Positions 40,901-48,960 of a DNA stretch of 64,000 nt are shown here, one piece after another. The stretch's first letter is position 1. Each line of letters begins with the position of its first letter. The stretch is from Variovorax sp. 770b2. GTDB lineage: Bacteria > Pseudomonadota > Gammaproteobacteria > Burkholderiales > Burkholderiaceae_C. The DNA lies in contig NZ_FOXJ01000006.1 in NCBI RefSeq assembly GCF_900115685.1, positions 62,001 through 126,000 of the forward strand, given 5' to 3'. A model generated the notes under the pieces. That model searched no databases and was not told the DNA's origin. It saw nothing but the letters and a program-made list of their open reading frames with translations. The position numbers were made by a program, and so were the translations under genes.

Positions 40901-41887
40901 CTATTCGAGGCTGATGTTGCCCCTGCGCACCAATTCGCCGTACACCTTCGACTTCGCCTCGGCGTTGCGCTGGATCTCTTCCGGCGACCACGCCAGCGGC
41001 TCGAAAGCGAAGGTGTCGAAGCGGGCGCGGATCTCGGGGTCGGCGATGACCTTGGCCACGTCGGCGTTGATCTTTGCCTTCACGGCCGCCGGCACGCCCT
41101 TGGGCGCGAGCAGCGAGACGAAGGAGTTGACTTCCAGCGAAGCCGGCCCGCCCGCCTCGGCCATGGTCGGCACGTCGGGCATCTGCGGAATGCGCTTGGG
41201 CGCAGCGACCGCGATGTAGCGGAGCTTGCCGGCCTTGTAGATGCCCTGGCTCGACGGAATGCTTGCGAAGGCCCACGGCACCTCGCCCGTGCCGACGTTG
41301 GAATACAGCTGCGACACCTCGCGGTACGGCGCGTGCCGCATGCGGATGCCGGTGAGCGCCTCCAGTTGCTGCGCGCCCAGGTGGCCGGGGCTGCCGACGC
41401 CCCACGAGCCGTACACCACGCCTTCGGGCTCGGCCTTGGCGGCGGCGATCAGGTCGCCCATGGTCTTCCACTTCGAATCGCTGCCCACCGCCACGAAGAA
41501 GGGCGTGCGGAACAGCGAGGCCACCGGGTCGAAGTGCTGCAGCGTCACGAAGTTCTTCGACTTGTACAGGTGCGGCAGCGCGGCGACGTGCTCGCTGTCC
41601 AGCTGCAGCAGCGTGTAGCCATCGGGCGCGGCGCGGCGCGCCTGGTCGATGGCGATGAAGCCGCCGCCGCCGGGCTTGTTGTCGATCACCACGCGCTGGT
41701 TCCACAGGCGCGAGAGCTTGTCGGACACCAGGCGCAGCACCGCGTCGGGGCCGCTGCCGGCGGCGAAGGGCGTGACCAGCGTCACGGGCCTGTTCGGAAA
41801 GTCGCCGGCCTGCGCCAGCGCGCCGCTGGTGGCGATGGTGGCGGTGAGGGCGAGAACGCCCGTCAGCAATGCGCGCGAGAAATTCAT
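40901..41887 (-). CDS. Bug/TctC-family substrate-binding protein of gentisate operon
   Basis: A 328-residue periplasmic binding protein. Signal peptide ALTATIATSGALAQ, then FPNRPVTLVTPFAAGSGPDAVLR and VVIDNKPGGGGFIAIDQARR, all Bug family hallmarks. It lies 55 bases downstream of the 3-hydroxybenzoate 6-hydroxylase gene. Binding 3-hydroxybenzoate or a related aromatic acid is a reasonable inference. Transport would need TctA/TctB, or another system encoded elsewhere. Confidence 0.9.
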   Translation of the reverse strand: MNFSRALLTGVLALTATIATSGALAQAGDFPNRPVTLVTPFAAGSGPDAVLRLVSDKLSRLWNQRVVIDNKPGGGGFIAIDQARRAAPDGYTLLQLDSEHVAALPHLYKSKNFVTLQHFDPVASLFRTPFFVAVGSDSKWKTMGDLIAAAKAEPEGVVYGSWGVGSPGHLGAQQLEALTGIRMRHAPYREVSQLYSNVGTGEVPWAFASIPSSQGIYKAGKLRYIAVAAPKRIPQMPDVPTMAEAGGPASLEVNSFVSLLAPKGVPAAVKAKINADVAKVIADPEIRARFDTFAFEPLAWSPEEIQRNAEAKSKVYGELVRRGNISLE

Positions 41888-41942
41888 GGTGCTTGTCTCC
41901 TGGGCCTTCGGCCTCGAATGGGGATGATGGAAGAAACTCGTT

Positions 41943-43220
41943 TCAGTGCGACGAAAGCGCGGCCGCCGCTGCATCGACTGTGCGCCCGGCCGCGGCAGGC
42001 TGCAGCGATGCCGGCGCGTCGTCCAGGCAGTGCTCGGGCCGCCACGCATAGAGCCACTCGACGGCATCGTAGAAGCGCTCCGGCGTGCGCCCCACCCAGA
42101 GGCTGTTGCGCACCAGCCGCTCGACGCCCTTCGCGTGATACAGGCGCCCCATCTCGCGCACCGACAGCACCACGCGCGCCGTGCGGGCGACGCGCGCCGC
42201 TTCGTACAGCTTGAACGCGGCGGTCATGTCGAAATCGCAGGCCTTCACCGCGGCGCCCAGCGTCACCGCGTCTTCGAGCGCCATGCAGGCGCCCTGCGCG
42301 AGGTACTGCATCATCGGATGCGCCGCATCGCCCAGCAGCGTGGCCGGGCCCTCGCTCCAGCGGTCGACCGGGTCGCAGTCGGCGGTGCTCCAGCGGCGCC
42401 ACGAGGTGGGGCGGTCGAGCAGCTGGCGCGGGCGCGCGTGCACGCCCTCGAAGTACGAGAGCACTTCTTCCTTGCTGCCGTCGGTGACGCCCCACTCTTC
42501 TTCCTTTCGGCTGTGGAAGGTGACGACCAGGTTGTATTGCTCGCCATGGCGCAGCGGGTAGTGCACCAGGTGGCAGTTGGGGCCGGCCCAGACGACGGGC
42601 GCGTTCCATCGCAGGTCCGCCGGCATGCAGTCCGCGGGCACGACCGCGCGGTACACGACGTGGCCCGAGACGCGCGGCGCGTCGCCGATGAGCTTGGCGC
42701 GCACCACCGACTTCACGCCGTCGCAGCCCACGATGGCATCGGCCTGGAAACGGCGGCCGTCACGCGTGACCGCTGTGACCCCGTGCGCGCCGGTGTCGAT
42801 GGACTCGACCTGCGCCGAGGTGTGGAAGCGGATCAGCGGGTGTTGCCTGACCGCCTCGTGGATCGCGCCGTGCAGGTCGGCGCGATGGCTCACCGCATAC
42901 GGATTTCTGAAGCGCGCGCGGAAGGCTTCGCCCACGGGCACCGAGGCGACTTCGCTGCAATCGACCGCGTCCATCATCACCAGCCGGTCGGTGAAGACCG
43001 AGCCCCGGCGCACCGCCTCGCCCACGCCCAGCGCGTCGAGCGCGGCGAAAGCGTTGGGGCCCAGCTGCAGGCCGGCGCCGATCTCACCGATGGCCGCGCT
43101 CTGCTCGAGCAGGTCGATGGCCACACCGAGGCGTGCGAGTGCGAGCGCCGCGGCCATGCCGCCGATGCCGCCGCCGACGAGCAGCACGGTGGGCGTATTT
43201 TTGGTGGGGGATGTGCTCAT
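41943..43220 (-). CDS. 3-hydroxybenzoate 6-hydroxylase-like FAD monooxygenase
   Basis: A 425-residue group A flavoprotein monooxygenase. FAD binding is shown by VLLVGGGIGGMAAALALARLG near the N-terminus, the DG motif region GCDGVKSVVR, and LLGDAAHPMMQYLAQGACMALEDA. The fold and the gentisate context indicate NAD(P)H-dependent hydroxylation of 3-hydroxybenzoate to gentisate. Salicylate 5- or 1-hydroxylation are alternatives, since the families are close. Neighbouring genes encode gentisate dioxygenase and fumarylpyruvate hydrolase, which supports gentisate as product. Cytoplasmic. Confidence 0.85.
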   Translation of the reverse strand: MSTSPTKNTPTVLLVGGGIGGMAAALALARLGVAIDLLEQSAAIGEIGAGLQLGPNAFAALDALGVGEAVRRGSVFTDRLVMMDAVDCSEVASVPVGEAFRARFRNPYAVSHRADLHGAIHEAVRQHPLIRFHTSAQVESIDTGAHGVTAVTRDGRRFQADAIVGCDGVKSVVRAKLIGDAPRVSGHVVYRAVVPADCMPADLRWNAPVVWAGPNCHLVHYPLRHGEQYNLVVTFHSRKEEEWGVTDGSKEEVLSYFEGVHARPRQLLDRPTSWRRWSTADCDPVDRWSEGPATLLGDAAHPMMQYLAQGACMALEDAVTLGAAVKACDFDMTAAFKLYEAARVARTARVVLSVREMGRLYHAKGVERLVRNSLWVGRTPERFYDAVEWLYAWRPEHCLDDAPASLQPAAAGRTVDAAAAALSSH

Positions 43221-43247
43221 CGCGTGGCCTTTGCGCTTCGGTGGAAA

Positions 43248-43952
43248 TCAGTCGATGCGAACGGTGAGCGAGGGCAGCCGCTCGATGCTCACCTTGATCG
43301 TCTGCCCCGCCTTCACCGCGCCCACGCCTTCGGGCGTGCCGGTGAAGATCAGGTCGCCGGGCTGCAGCGTGAAGAGCGTCGAGAGATTGGCGATCACCTC
43401 GTTCACCGACCAGATCAGGTGCGTGATGTCGCTGTTCTGGCGCACTTCGCCATCGACCGTGAGCGTGATCGCGCCCGCGTTGATCTCGCCCACATCGGCC
43501 AGCGTGCGCAGCGGCGCGATGGGCGCCGAGAAGTCGAAGGCCTTGCCGATTTCCCACGGGCGGCCCTGCTCGCGCATCTTCATCTGCAGGTCACGGCGCG
43601 TCATGTCCAGGCCTACGGCGTAGCTGTGGATGTGGCCCGAAGCCTGGTCGACCGGAATGTCACGGCCGCCCTTGCCGATGGCGACCACGAGCTCGGCCTC
43701 GTAGTGGTAGTTGCTCGTGAGCGGCGGGTACGCAATGGCGCCGACCTGGCCTTCGGCCACGGGCACCACCGAGGCGTCGTCGTTGGGCTTGCAGAAGAAG
43801 AAAGGCGGTTCGCGGTCGGGATCGAACCCCATCTCGCGGGCATGCGCCGCGTAGTTGCGGCCGACGCAGTAGACGCGGCGCACGGGGAACAGCTTGTCGG
43901 AATCGACGATGGGCAGGCCGACGATGGAAGGGGGTGCGAAAACGAAGGACAT
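43248..43952 (-). CDS. Fumarylpyruvate hydrolase
   Basis: A 234-residue fumarylacetoacetate-hydrolase-fold enzyme. It has VYCVGRNYAAHAREMG, HYEAELVVAIGKGG with the metal-ligand Glu pattern (ExE), and FTGTPEGVGAVKAGQ. In the gentisate pathway such proteins cleave fumarylpyruvate (or maleylpyruvate) into fumarate and pyruvate with Mg2+ or Mn2+. ATG 43952 was chosen because an upstream in-frame start would add a non-conserved basic leader. It lies between gentisate dioxygenase and the 3-hydroxybenzoate hydroxylase genes. Confidence 0.9.
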   Translation of the reverse strand: MSFVFAPPSIVGLPIVDSDKLFPVRRVYCVGRNYAAHAREMGFDPDREPPFFFCKPNDDASVVPVAEGQVGAIAYPPLTSNYHYEAELVVAIGKGGRDIPVDQASGHIHSYAVGLDMTRRDLQMKMREQGRPWEIGKAFDFSAPIAPLRTLADVGEINAGAITLTVDGEVRQNSDITHLIWSVNEVIANLSTLFTLQPGDLIFTGTPEGVGAVKAGQTIKVSIERLPSLTVRID

Positions 43953-44018
43953 GGAAGGCTCCTGCCGCACGAAGCGGCACACGGTCAAACGATGAAATGA
44001 AAAGAGGTCGGCCGCCGT

Positions 44019-45116
44019 TCAAGCGTCTTCGAGAAAAGCCTCGCGCAGGATGCCCATGGCCTGCTGCACGGGGCGGTCGGAGAAGCTGAAGAGCACCACG
44101 TCGGCGATGGGCGAGAGCAGCCGCAGCGGCGCCCACGACGGCACGACGAAGGTGTCGCGCGGTCCGAACTCCAGGCGCTGGCCCGCGATCTCGGCGATGC
44201 CGTGGCCTTCGACCACGCTGTAGACGGCGCCATCGGTCGCGCGGTGCGTCCTGCCCGCGAAGCCCTTGGGCAGCAGTTGCAGGTTGGTCGAGATCGTCGG
44301 CATCGGCGAGCCGCCCGTCAGCGGGTTGATGTAGCGCAGCTTGTGGCCCAGCCATGCGTCGGGCGCTTCCTGCTTTTGCAACTGCGCGAGCGCTTCGCGG
44401 CTGCGCGCATACGGGTAGTTGAAGATCGGCGAGGTGGCCGATACATGGTCGTGGCGCGCCGGCACCATGTTGTGGCCGAAGCGCGCAAGGCTGTGGCCCT
44501 CGGGGCGCGCGACGTGCTGCACCTTGGCATCGTCGTTCTCGGCAAAGCCGGCGTCGAAGAAGCGCAGCATCGGAATGTCGAGCCCATCGAGCCACACCAC
44601 CGGCTCGCTCACGCCCGCGATGCCCTCGTTGCCATGGTCGTGCCAGGCCCACGAGGGCGTGATGATGAAGTCGCCCGGGTACATGGTGGTGCGCTCGCCG
44701 CCCACCGTGGTGTAGGCACCCTTGCCATCGACGATGAAGCGCAGCGCCGACTGCACATGGCGGTGCGAAGGCGCCACCTCGCCCGGCATGATGAGTTGCA
44801 GGCCTGCATAGATCGATTGCGTGATCGACGAGTTGCCGGGCAGCGCCGGGTTCTCCAGCACCAGCACGCGGCGCACGGCCTCCTCGGCGGTGATGAGGTC
44901 GGCCGACTCCATCAGCAGCGGGCGGATCTCGTCGTAGCGCCAGAGGGCCGGCACGCACGGCGTCTGCGGCTCGCGCGGCACCAGGGCGTGCAGCGATTCC
45001 CACAGCGGGGTGAGGTTCAGGGGGCGGATGCGGGCGTAGTAGTCGCGGCGTTCGGCGGCATTGGCCGGGGCGCCGTTCGTGGCGCTTTTTGCGCTGCCTT
45101 GGGAAGCGGGGTTCAT
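44019..45116 (-). CDS. Gentisate 1,2-dioxygenase
   Basis: A 365-residue bicupin dioxygenase. The first cupin contains the metal-binding SHRHVQSALRFIVDGKG and WAWHDHGNEG (His-x-His and a later His), which bind Fe(II). A second, less conserved cupin follows (NLQLLPKGFAGRTH and further). It opens the gentisate ring to maleylpyruvate. ATG 45116 was chosen because GGAGAC lies just upstream; an earlier start 8 codons up would be less well served. It is the first gene of the minus-strand catabolic operon and is divergent from a LysR regulator. Confidence 0.92.
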   Translation of the reverse strand: MNPASQGSAKSATNGAPANAAERRDYYARIRPLNLTPLWESLHALVPREPQTPCVPALWRYDEIRPLLMESADLITAEEAVRRVLVLENPALPGNSSITQSIYAGLQLIMPGEVAPSHRHVQSALRFIVDGKGAYTTVGGERTTMYPGDFIITPSWAWHDHGNEGIAGVSEPVVWLDGLDIPMLRFFDAGFAENDDAKVQHVARPEGHSLARFGHNMVPARHDHVSATSPIFNYPYARSREALAQLQKQEAPDAWLGHKLRYINPLTGGSPMPTISTNLQLLPKGFAGRTHRATDGAVYSVVEGHGIAEIAGQRLEFGPRDTFVVPSWAPLRLLSPIADVVLFSFSDRPVQQAMGILREAFLEDA

Positions 45117-45253
45117 GCGTGGTTGTCTCCGTTGCGGCATTGTTGAGCCGCCCCACTATTTCCTCAAGACCGGTGGCCAATACACGGAATTGGAAATTTC
45201 GATAATGGTGTCTTTCGCCCTAAGCAAAGCAGCCCGGAAAACCCCCAAACACC
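45117..45253. promoter_or_regulatory. Divergent regulatory region of gentisate operon and LysR gene
   Basis: The 137-base gap contains an A/T-rich ATTGGAAATTTCGATAAT (45189-45206), with ATT and AAT at its ends, the likely LysR binding site or promoter core. It should serve both the dioxygenase gene (minus) and the LysR gene (plus). Confidence 0.45.
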
Positions 45254-46150
45254 ATGTCCAAGCTCGATCTCGAATGGCTCGCCGTGTTCGACGAGGTCTA
45301 CAAGACCGGCAACGTCTCCAAGGCCGCCGAGCGGCTGGGCATCGCGCAGGCCGCGGCCAGCACCGCGCTCAACAAGCTGCGCGCGCACTTCGACGATCGC
45401 CTGTTCACCCGCACCGCGCAGGGCATGCAGCCCACGCCGCACGCCGAGCGCATCTACCCGAACCTGCGCGAGGTGCTGGCCCAGTTGGCGCAGGCCCGAG
45501 GCAACCGCAGCAGCTTCGAGCCCGCCGAGGCGCAGCGGCGCTTTCGCATCTGCATGACCGACATCAGCGAGGTGGTGCTGCTGCCCGGCCTGCTGGACCA
45601 CCTGCGGCACGTGGCGCCGGGGGTGCACATCGAGACCGAGATCATCTCCACCAACAGCGGCCGCCGCCTGCAGGACGGCGAGGTCGACCTGGCCGTGGGC
45701 TTCATGCCGCAGCTGGACGCGGGCTTCTACCAGCAGACGCTGTTCATGCAGAACTTCGTGTGCCTGGCCGCGCAGAACCATCCGCGCATCGGCGCCAGGC
45801 TCACGCGCAAGCGCTTCGAGGCGCAGGCGCACGCGGTGGTGTCCACGTCCGGCACGGGACATGCCATCGTCGACACGACCATCGCGCGGCTCGGTCTCCG
45901 GCGCGACGTGGTGGTGCGGCTGTCGAGCTTCCTGAGCGTGGCGCGGATCGTGGCGCACACCGAGCTGCTCGTGGTGGTGCCGCGCATCCTGGGCAAGGTG
46001 CTGGCCACGCAGGAGCCGGTGAAGCTCCTGGAGCTGCCCTTCGCGCTGCCGGACTACGCGGTCAAGCAGCACTGGCACGAGCGCTTCCACGCCGACCCGG
46101 GCAACGCGTGGCTGCGGCGCACGCTGGCCCAGCTCTTCAGCGGCAGCTGA
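45254..46150 (+). CDS. LysR-family regulator of the gentisate operon
   Basis: A 298-residue LysR-type regulator of the NahR/NodD-like branch. The N-terminal HTH reads VSKAAERLGIAQAAASTALNKLRAHFDDRLF. The C-terminal half is the effector-binding domain. It is divergent from the gentisate dioxygenase gene, so it probably activates the catabolic operon in response to an aromatic acid such as 3-hydroxybenzoate or gentisate. The inducer is inferred from context only. Confidence 0.88.
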   Translation: MSKLDLEWLAVFDEVYKTGNVSKAAERLGIAQAAASTALNKLRAHFDDRLFTRTAQGMQPTPHAERIYPNLREVLAQLAQARGNRSSFEPAEAQRRFRICMTDISEVVLLPGLLDHLRHVAPGVHIETEIISTNSGRRLQDGEVDLAVGFMPQLDAGFYQQTLFMQNFVCLAAQNHPRIGARLTRKRFEAQAHAVVSTSGTGHAIVDTTIARLGLRRDVVVRLSSFLSVARIVAHTELLVVVPRILGKVLATQEPVKLLELPFALPDYAVKQHWHERFHADPGNAWLRRTLAQLFSGS

Positions 46151-46249
46151 GCGTGCATGCCCGGGCGACGGGCGGCGCGGCTGACGGCGGGCGCCCGCTC
46201 GCATAATCGCGGCTCCCCACCACAGCCCATCCAACAAAGGCGGCGCCCC

Positions 46250-46699
46250 ATGTCTTCGATCACCCTGCGTTTTCTGGCCGAGCCCAGCACCGTCAACTTC
46301 GGCGGCAAGGTCCACGGCGGCACGGTCATGAAGTGGATCGACGAGGCCGGCTACGCCTGCGCGACCAGCTGGGCCAAGCGCTATTGCGTCACCGCCTTCA
46401 TCGGCAGCATCCGCTTTCACCGGCCGATCATGATCGGCGACCTCGTCGAGGTCGAAGCCCGCCTGGCCTACACCGGCACCACCAGCATGAACATCTCGGT
46501 GGAGGTGCGCAGCGGCGACATGAAGGGCGGCATGATGGAAAAGACCACCGAGTGCCTGATCGTCTTCGTCTCGGTCGACTCGCACGGCCGGCCGCTCCCG
46601 GTGGAAGCCTTCGTGCCCGGCACGCCCGGCGAAATGGCTTTGGCCGAGCGCGCGAAGGCGCATCTCGACGCGAGCCGCGCGGCCGGTGCCGCGCCGTAG
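46250..46699 (+). CDS. Acyl-CoA thioesterase (YciA-like hotdog)
   Basis: A 149-residue single hotdog-fold thioesterase. The N-terminus has NFGGKVHGGTVMKWIDEAGYACA, where the Asp is the catalytic acid in YciA/acyl-CoA-thioesterase proteins. FHRPIMIGDLVEVEARLAYTGTTSMNI continues the fold. It hydrolyses acyl-CoA esters in the cytoplasm. ATG 46250 was chosen over an upstream in-frame start because it begins the conserved fold. It lies just before the phasin gene. Confidence 0.9.
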   Translation: MSSITLRFLAEPSTVNFGGKVHGGTVMKWIDEAGYACATSWAKRYCVTAFIGSIRFHRPIMIGDLVEVEARLAYTGTTSMNISVEVRSGDMKGGMMEKTTECLIVFVSVDSHGRPLPVEAFVPGTPGEMALAERAKAHLDASRAAGAAP

Positions 46700-46781
46700 C
46701 AGTCACCGTAGAGGCGAAGCTCTAACGGGAGCGATGTCCAGCGGCTAGAGTCAGGCGATTGTTTTCAAAGGACTACTTCGC

Positions 46782-47276
46782 ATGGCGACTCAAGACGACG
46801 ACAGCAACGGCGGCAACGGCGGCAAATCCTCCGACCGCATCAAGGACTCCGCCCAGCAGATCTGGCTCGCCGGCCTCGGCGCCTTCGCCAAGATGCAGCA
46901 GGAAGGCAGCAAGGCCTTCGAGGCGCTGGTCAAGGACGGCGCCGGCATGCAGAAGAAGACCCAGACGGCCGCTGAAGAGACCCTCGCCCAGGCGCAGCAG
47001 CGCATGGCCGGCTTCGCCAGCGAGTTCGGCACCAAGGCCGCGGGCCAGTGGGGCAAGCTGGAGAACATCTTCGAAGAGCGCGTGGCGCGCGCCCTCGAAA
47101 AACTCGGCGCCCCTTCGGCCGCCGACATGGCCGCGCTGCAGGCGCGCGTCGAGGCCCTCGAAGCGCAATTGAAGGGCAGTGCGAAGGCGGCAGCGGCCAC
47201 CCGCAAGACCACCGCGCGCAAGACCGCGGCACCGACGGCCGCGAAGAAGACACTGCGCCGCACCAAGGCCGGCTGA
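46782..47276 (+). CDS. Phasin-family PHA granule-associated protein (PhaI/PhaF-like)
   Basis: A 164-residue amphipathic protein of the poly-granule-associated (Phasin_2) family. Residues about 19-130 form long helices with SAQQIWLAGLGAFAKMQQEGSKAFEALVKDG. The C-terminus is a basic, alanine-rich KTTARKTAAPTAAKKTLRR tail, like the histone-like tail of PhaF. It coats polyhydroxyalkanoate granules, and the tail may contact DNA. It precedes a PhaD-like TetR gene, and the intervening region holds paired GCACTGCAC/GTGCAGTGC sites that may control both. Confidence 0.88.
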   Translation: MATQDDDSNGGNGGKSSDRIKDSAQQIWLAGLGAFAKMQQEGSKAFEALVKDGAGMQKKTQTAAEETLAQAQQRMAGFASEFGTKAAGQWGKLENIFEERVARALEKLGAPSAADMAALQARVEALEAQLKGSAKAAAATRKTTARKTAAPTAAKKTLRRTKAG

Positions 47277-47292
47277 GCTCGCCCGAATTGCG

Positions 47293-47350
47293 GCACTGCA
47301 CAAAAAACAAGCGCCGCAAAACATGTCCCGCACCGGTCATGGTGCAGTGC
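47293..47350. promoter_or_regulatory. Paired inverted sites between phasin and TetR genes
   Basis: GCACTGCAC at 47293-47301 and its exact inverse GTGCAGTGC at 47342-47350, 40 bases apart, lie between the phasin gene and the TetR start. Each is nearly self-palindromic (GTGCAGTGCAC). They are candidate sites for a TetR dimer or for a PhaR-type PHA regulator that recognises GCA-rich motifs. Confidence 0.4.
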
Positions 47351-47400
47351 ACATACGCTAGAGTGTTCCCAAGACCAAGAGACACACCGGGGGCACCGAC

Positions 47401-48099
47401 ATGGCAAAGAAGGCGCCACGCCGCACAGCGCAACGCATCCTCGAAGCCGCATTGGACCTGTTCAACCGCTTCGGGGAACCGAACGTCTCGACCACGCTGA
47501 TCGCGGGCGAGCTCAACATCAGCCCGGGCAATCTCTACTACCACTACCCCGCCAAGGAAGAGCTCATCAACAAGCTCTACCAGGGCTACGAGGCCGAGCT
47601 CAACGAGCTGCTGCACGCGAGCGAAGGCGTGCACGACGTGGAGGACGCGTGGTTCTTCATGCACACGCTCTTCGAGCTGATCTGGCGCTACCGCTTTCTC
47701 TACCGCGACCTGAACGACCTGCTGAGCAAGAACCGGCACCTGGAAACCCAGTTCCAGCTGGTGCTGAAAAACAAGGCACGCGCCATTCGCCAGCTGATCG
47801 CCGGCCTCGGCCGCGCCGGCCACCTGGACATCGACGCGCACGAGGTCGATCCGCTGGCCCAGAGCATGGTCGTGGTGCTGACCTACTGGCTGAGCTACGA
47901 ATACGTGCGCAACCCGCGCGAGGCGCTGGAGCCGGCGCATGCCCAGGGCGCGCTGATGCGCGGCGGCCACCACACCCTGCACCTGCTCGCGCCTTACCTC
48001 GGGCGCGAACAACGGCGGCATCTGCTGACACTCAGCAATGCCTACAACGGCGAAGATGCCACGCACAACGTGGCTCCCCCTGTCGACATGGCGGCCTAG
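47401..48099 (+). CDS. TetR-family transcriptional regulator (PhaD-like)
   Basis: A 232-residue TetR regulator. The N-terminal helix-turn-helix is in STTLIAGELNISPGNLYYHYPAKEELINKLY. The C-terminal ligand domain resembles PhaD-type regulators linked to PHA metabolism. The immediate upstream neighbour is a phasin gene, and the intergenic repeat may be its operator. It likely responds to an acyl-CoA or PHA intermediate. Autoregulation is probable but not shown. Confidence 0.85.
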   Translation: MAKKAPRRTAQRILEAALDLFNRFGEPNVSTTLIAGELNISPGNLYYHYPAKEELINKLYQGYEAELNELLHASEGVHDVEDAWFFMHTLFELIWRYRFLYRDLNDLLSKNRHLETQFQLVLKNKARAIRQLIAGLGRAGHLDIDAHEVDPLAQSMVVVLTYWLSYEYVRNPREALEPAHAQGALMRGGHHTLHLLAPYLGREQRRHLLTLSNAYNGEDATHNVAPPVDMAA

Positions 48100-48113
48100 G
48101 GCCTGTTCGAACC

Positions 48114-48950
48114 ATGCCCCACCCCGACTTCAAACCGCTCTCGCTGATGTCCGCCGGCCCGGTTGCCGCCAGCGCGGAACCCTGGACGCCCCTGCCGTAT
48201 GCCGACGTGCCGCGCTTCGACGCCCGCAGCGTGCTGCCGCACTGGCCGCGCCTGCATGCCGGCCACCACCTGCCGCCGCCAGACGCCGATGCGCCCCTGG
48301 CCGAGGGCTGGGCGCTGTACCACAGCGGCGAATTCGAACGCGCCGCCACCCTCGGCCTCTTGCACGGCTCCGAAGGCCTGGTGCTCGCCAACCAGGCCAC
48401 CGCCATCTACGCCAACTACCTGGAGCCGCGCGAGGCCACCCGGCTCGCGATGTTCCGCCAGGTGATCGAGCGCGCCGGCGCGCAGGCCGCCGCCGAGCCC
48501 GACAACTGCCAGGCCCTCTACTGGCAGGCCTACGCGCTGGGCCGCTACAGCCAGGGCATCAGCGTGGCGCGGGCGCTGGCGCAGGGTTTGGGCAGCAAGC
48601 TCAAGGGGGCGCTGGAGCATGTGATCGCGCTGCAGCCGGCGCATGCCGACGCGCACCTCGCGCTGGCCGCGTTCCACGCCGAGGTGATCGACAAGGTGGG
48701 CGCGCTGGTCGGGCGCATGACCTACGGCGTGCGCGCCGAGACCTCGGTGGAGCTGTTCGAGCGCGGCCTCGAGCTGCATCCGCAGTCGGCCGCGGGAATG
48801 ATGGAATACGCCCGCGCCCTCCTGATGCTGCACGGCGATTCGCGCATGGGCGAAGCCACCCAGCTCTACGAAAAGGCCGCGGCGCTGAAGCCGGCGGATG
48901 CGCGGGAGCGGCTGGACGTGGAACTGGCGCGGGCGGGGCTGGCGGACTGA
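48114..48950 (+). CDS. TPR-like protein of unknown function
   Basis: A 278-residue cytoplasmic protein. The middle and C-terminal parts contain helical pairs similar to tetratricopeptide repeats (LAEGWALYHSGEFERAATLGL and ELHPQSAAGMMEYARALLML). No enzyme motif is visible. It starts 12 bases after the TetR stop and may be co-transcribed. It could act as a protein-interaction scaffold. The function is unknown. Confidence 0.75.
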   Translation: MPHPDFKPLSLMSAGPVAASAEPWTPLPYADVPRFDARSVLPHWPRLHAGHHLPPPDADAPLAEGWALYHSGEFERAATLGLLHGSEGLVLANQATAIYANYLEPREATRLAMFRQVIERAGAQAAAEPDNCQALYWQAYALGRYSQGISVARALAQGLGSKLKGALEHVIALQPAHADAHLALAAFHAEVIDKVGALVGRMTYGVRAETSVELFERGLELHPQSAAGMMEYARALLMLHGDSRMGEATQLYEKAAALKPADARERLDVELARAGLAD

Positions 48951-48960
48951 CCGTTGCGCG

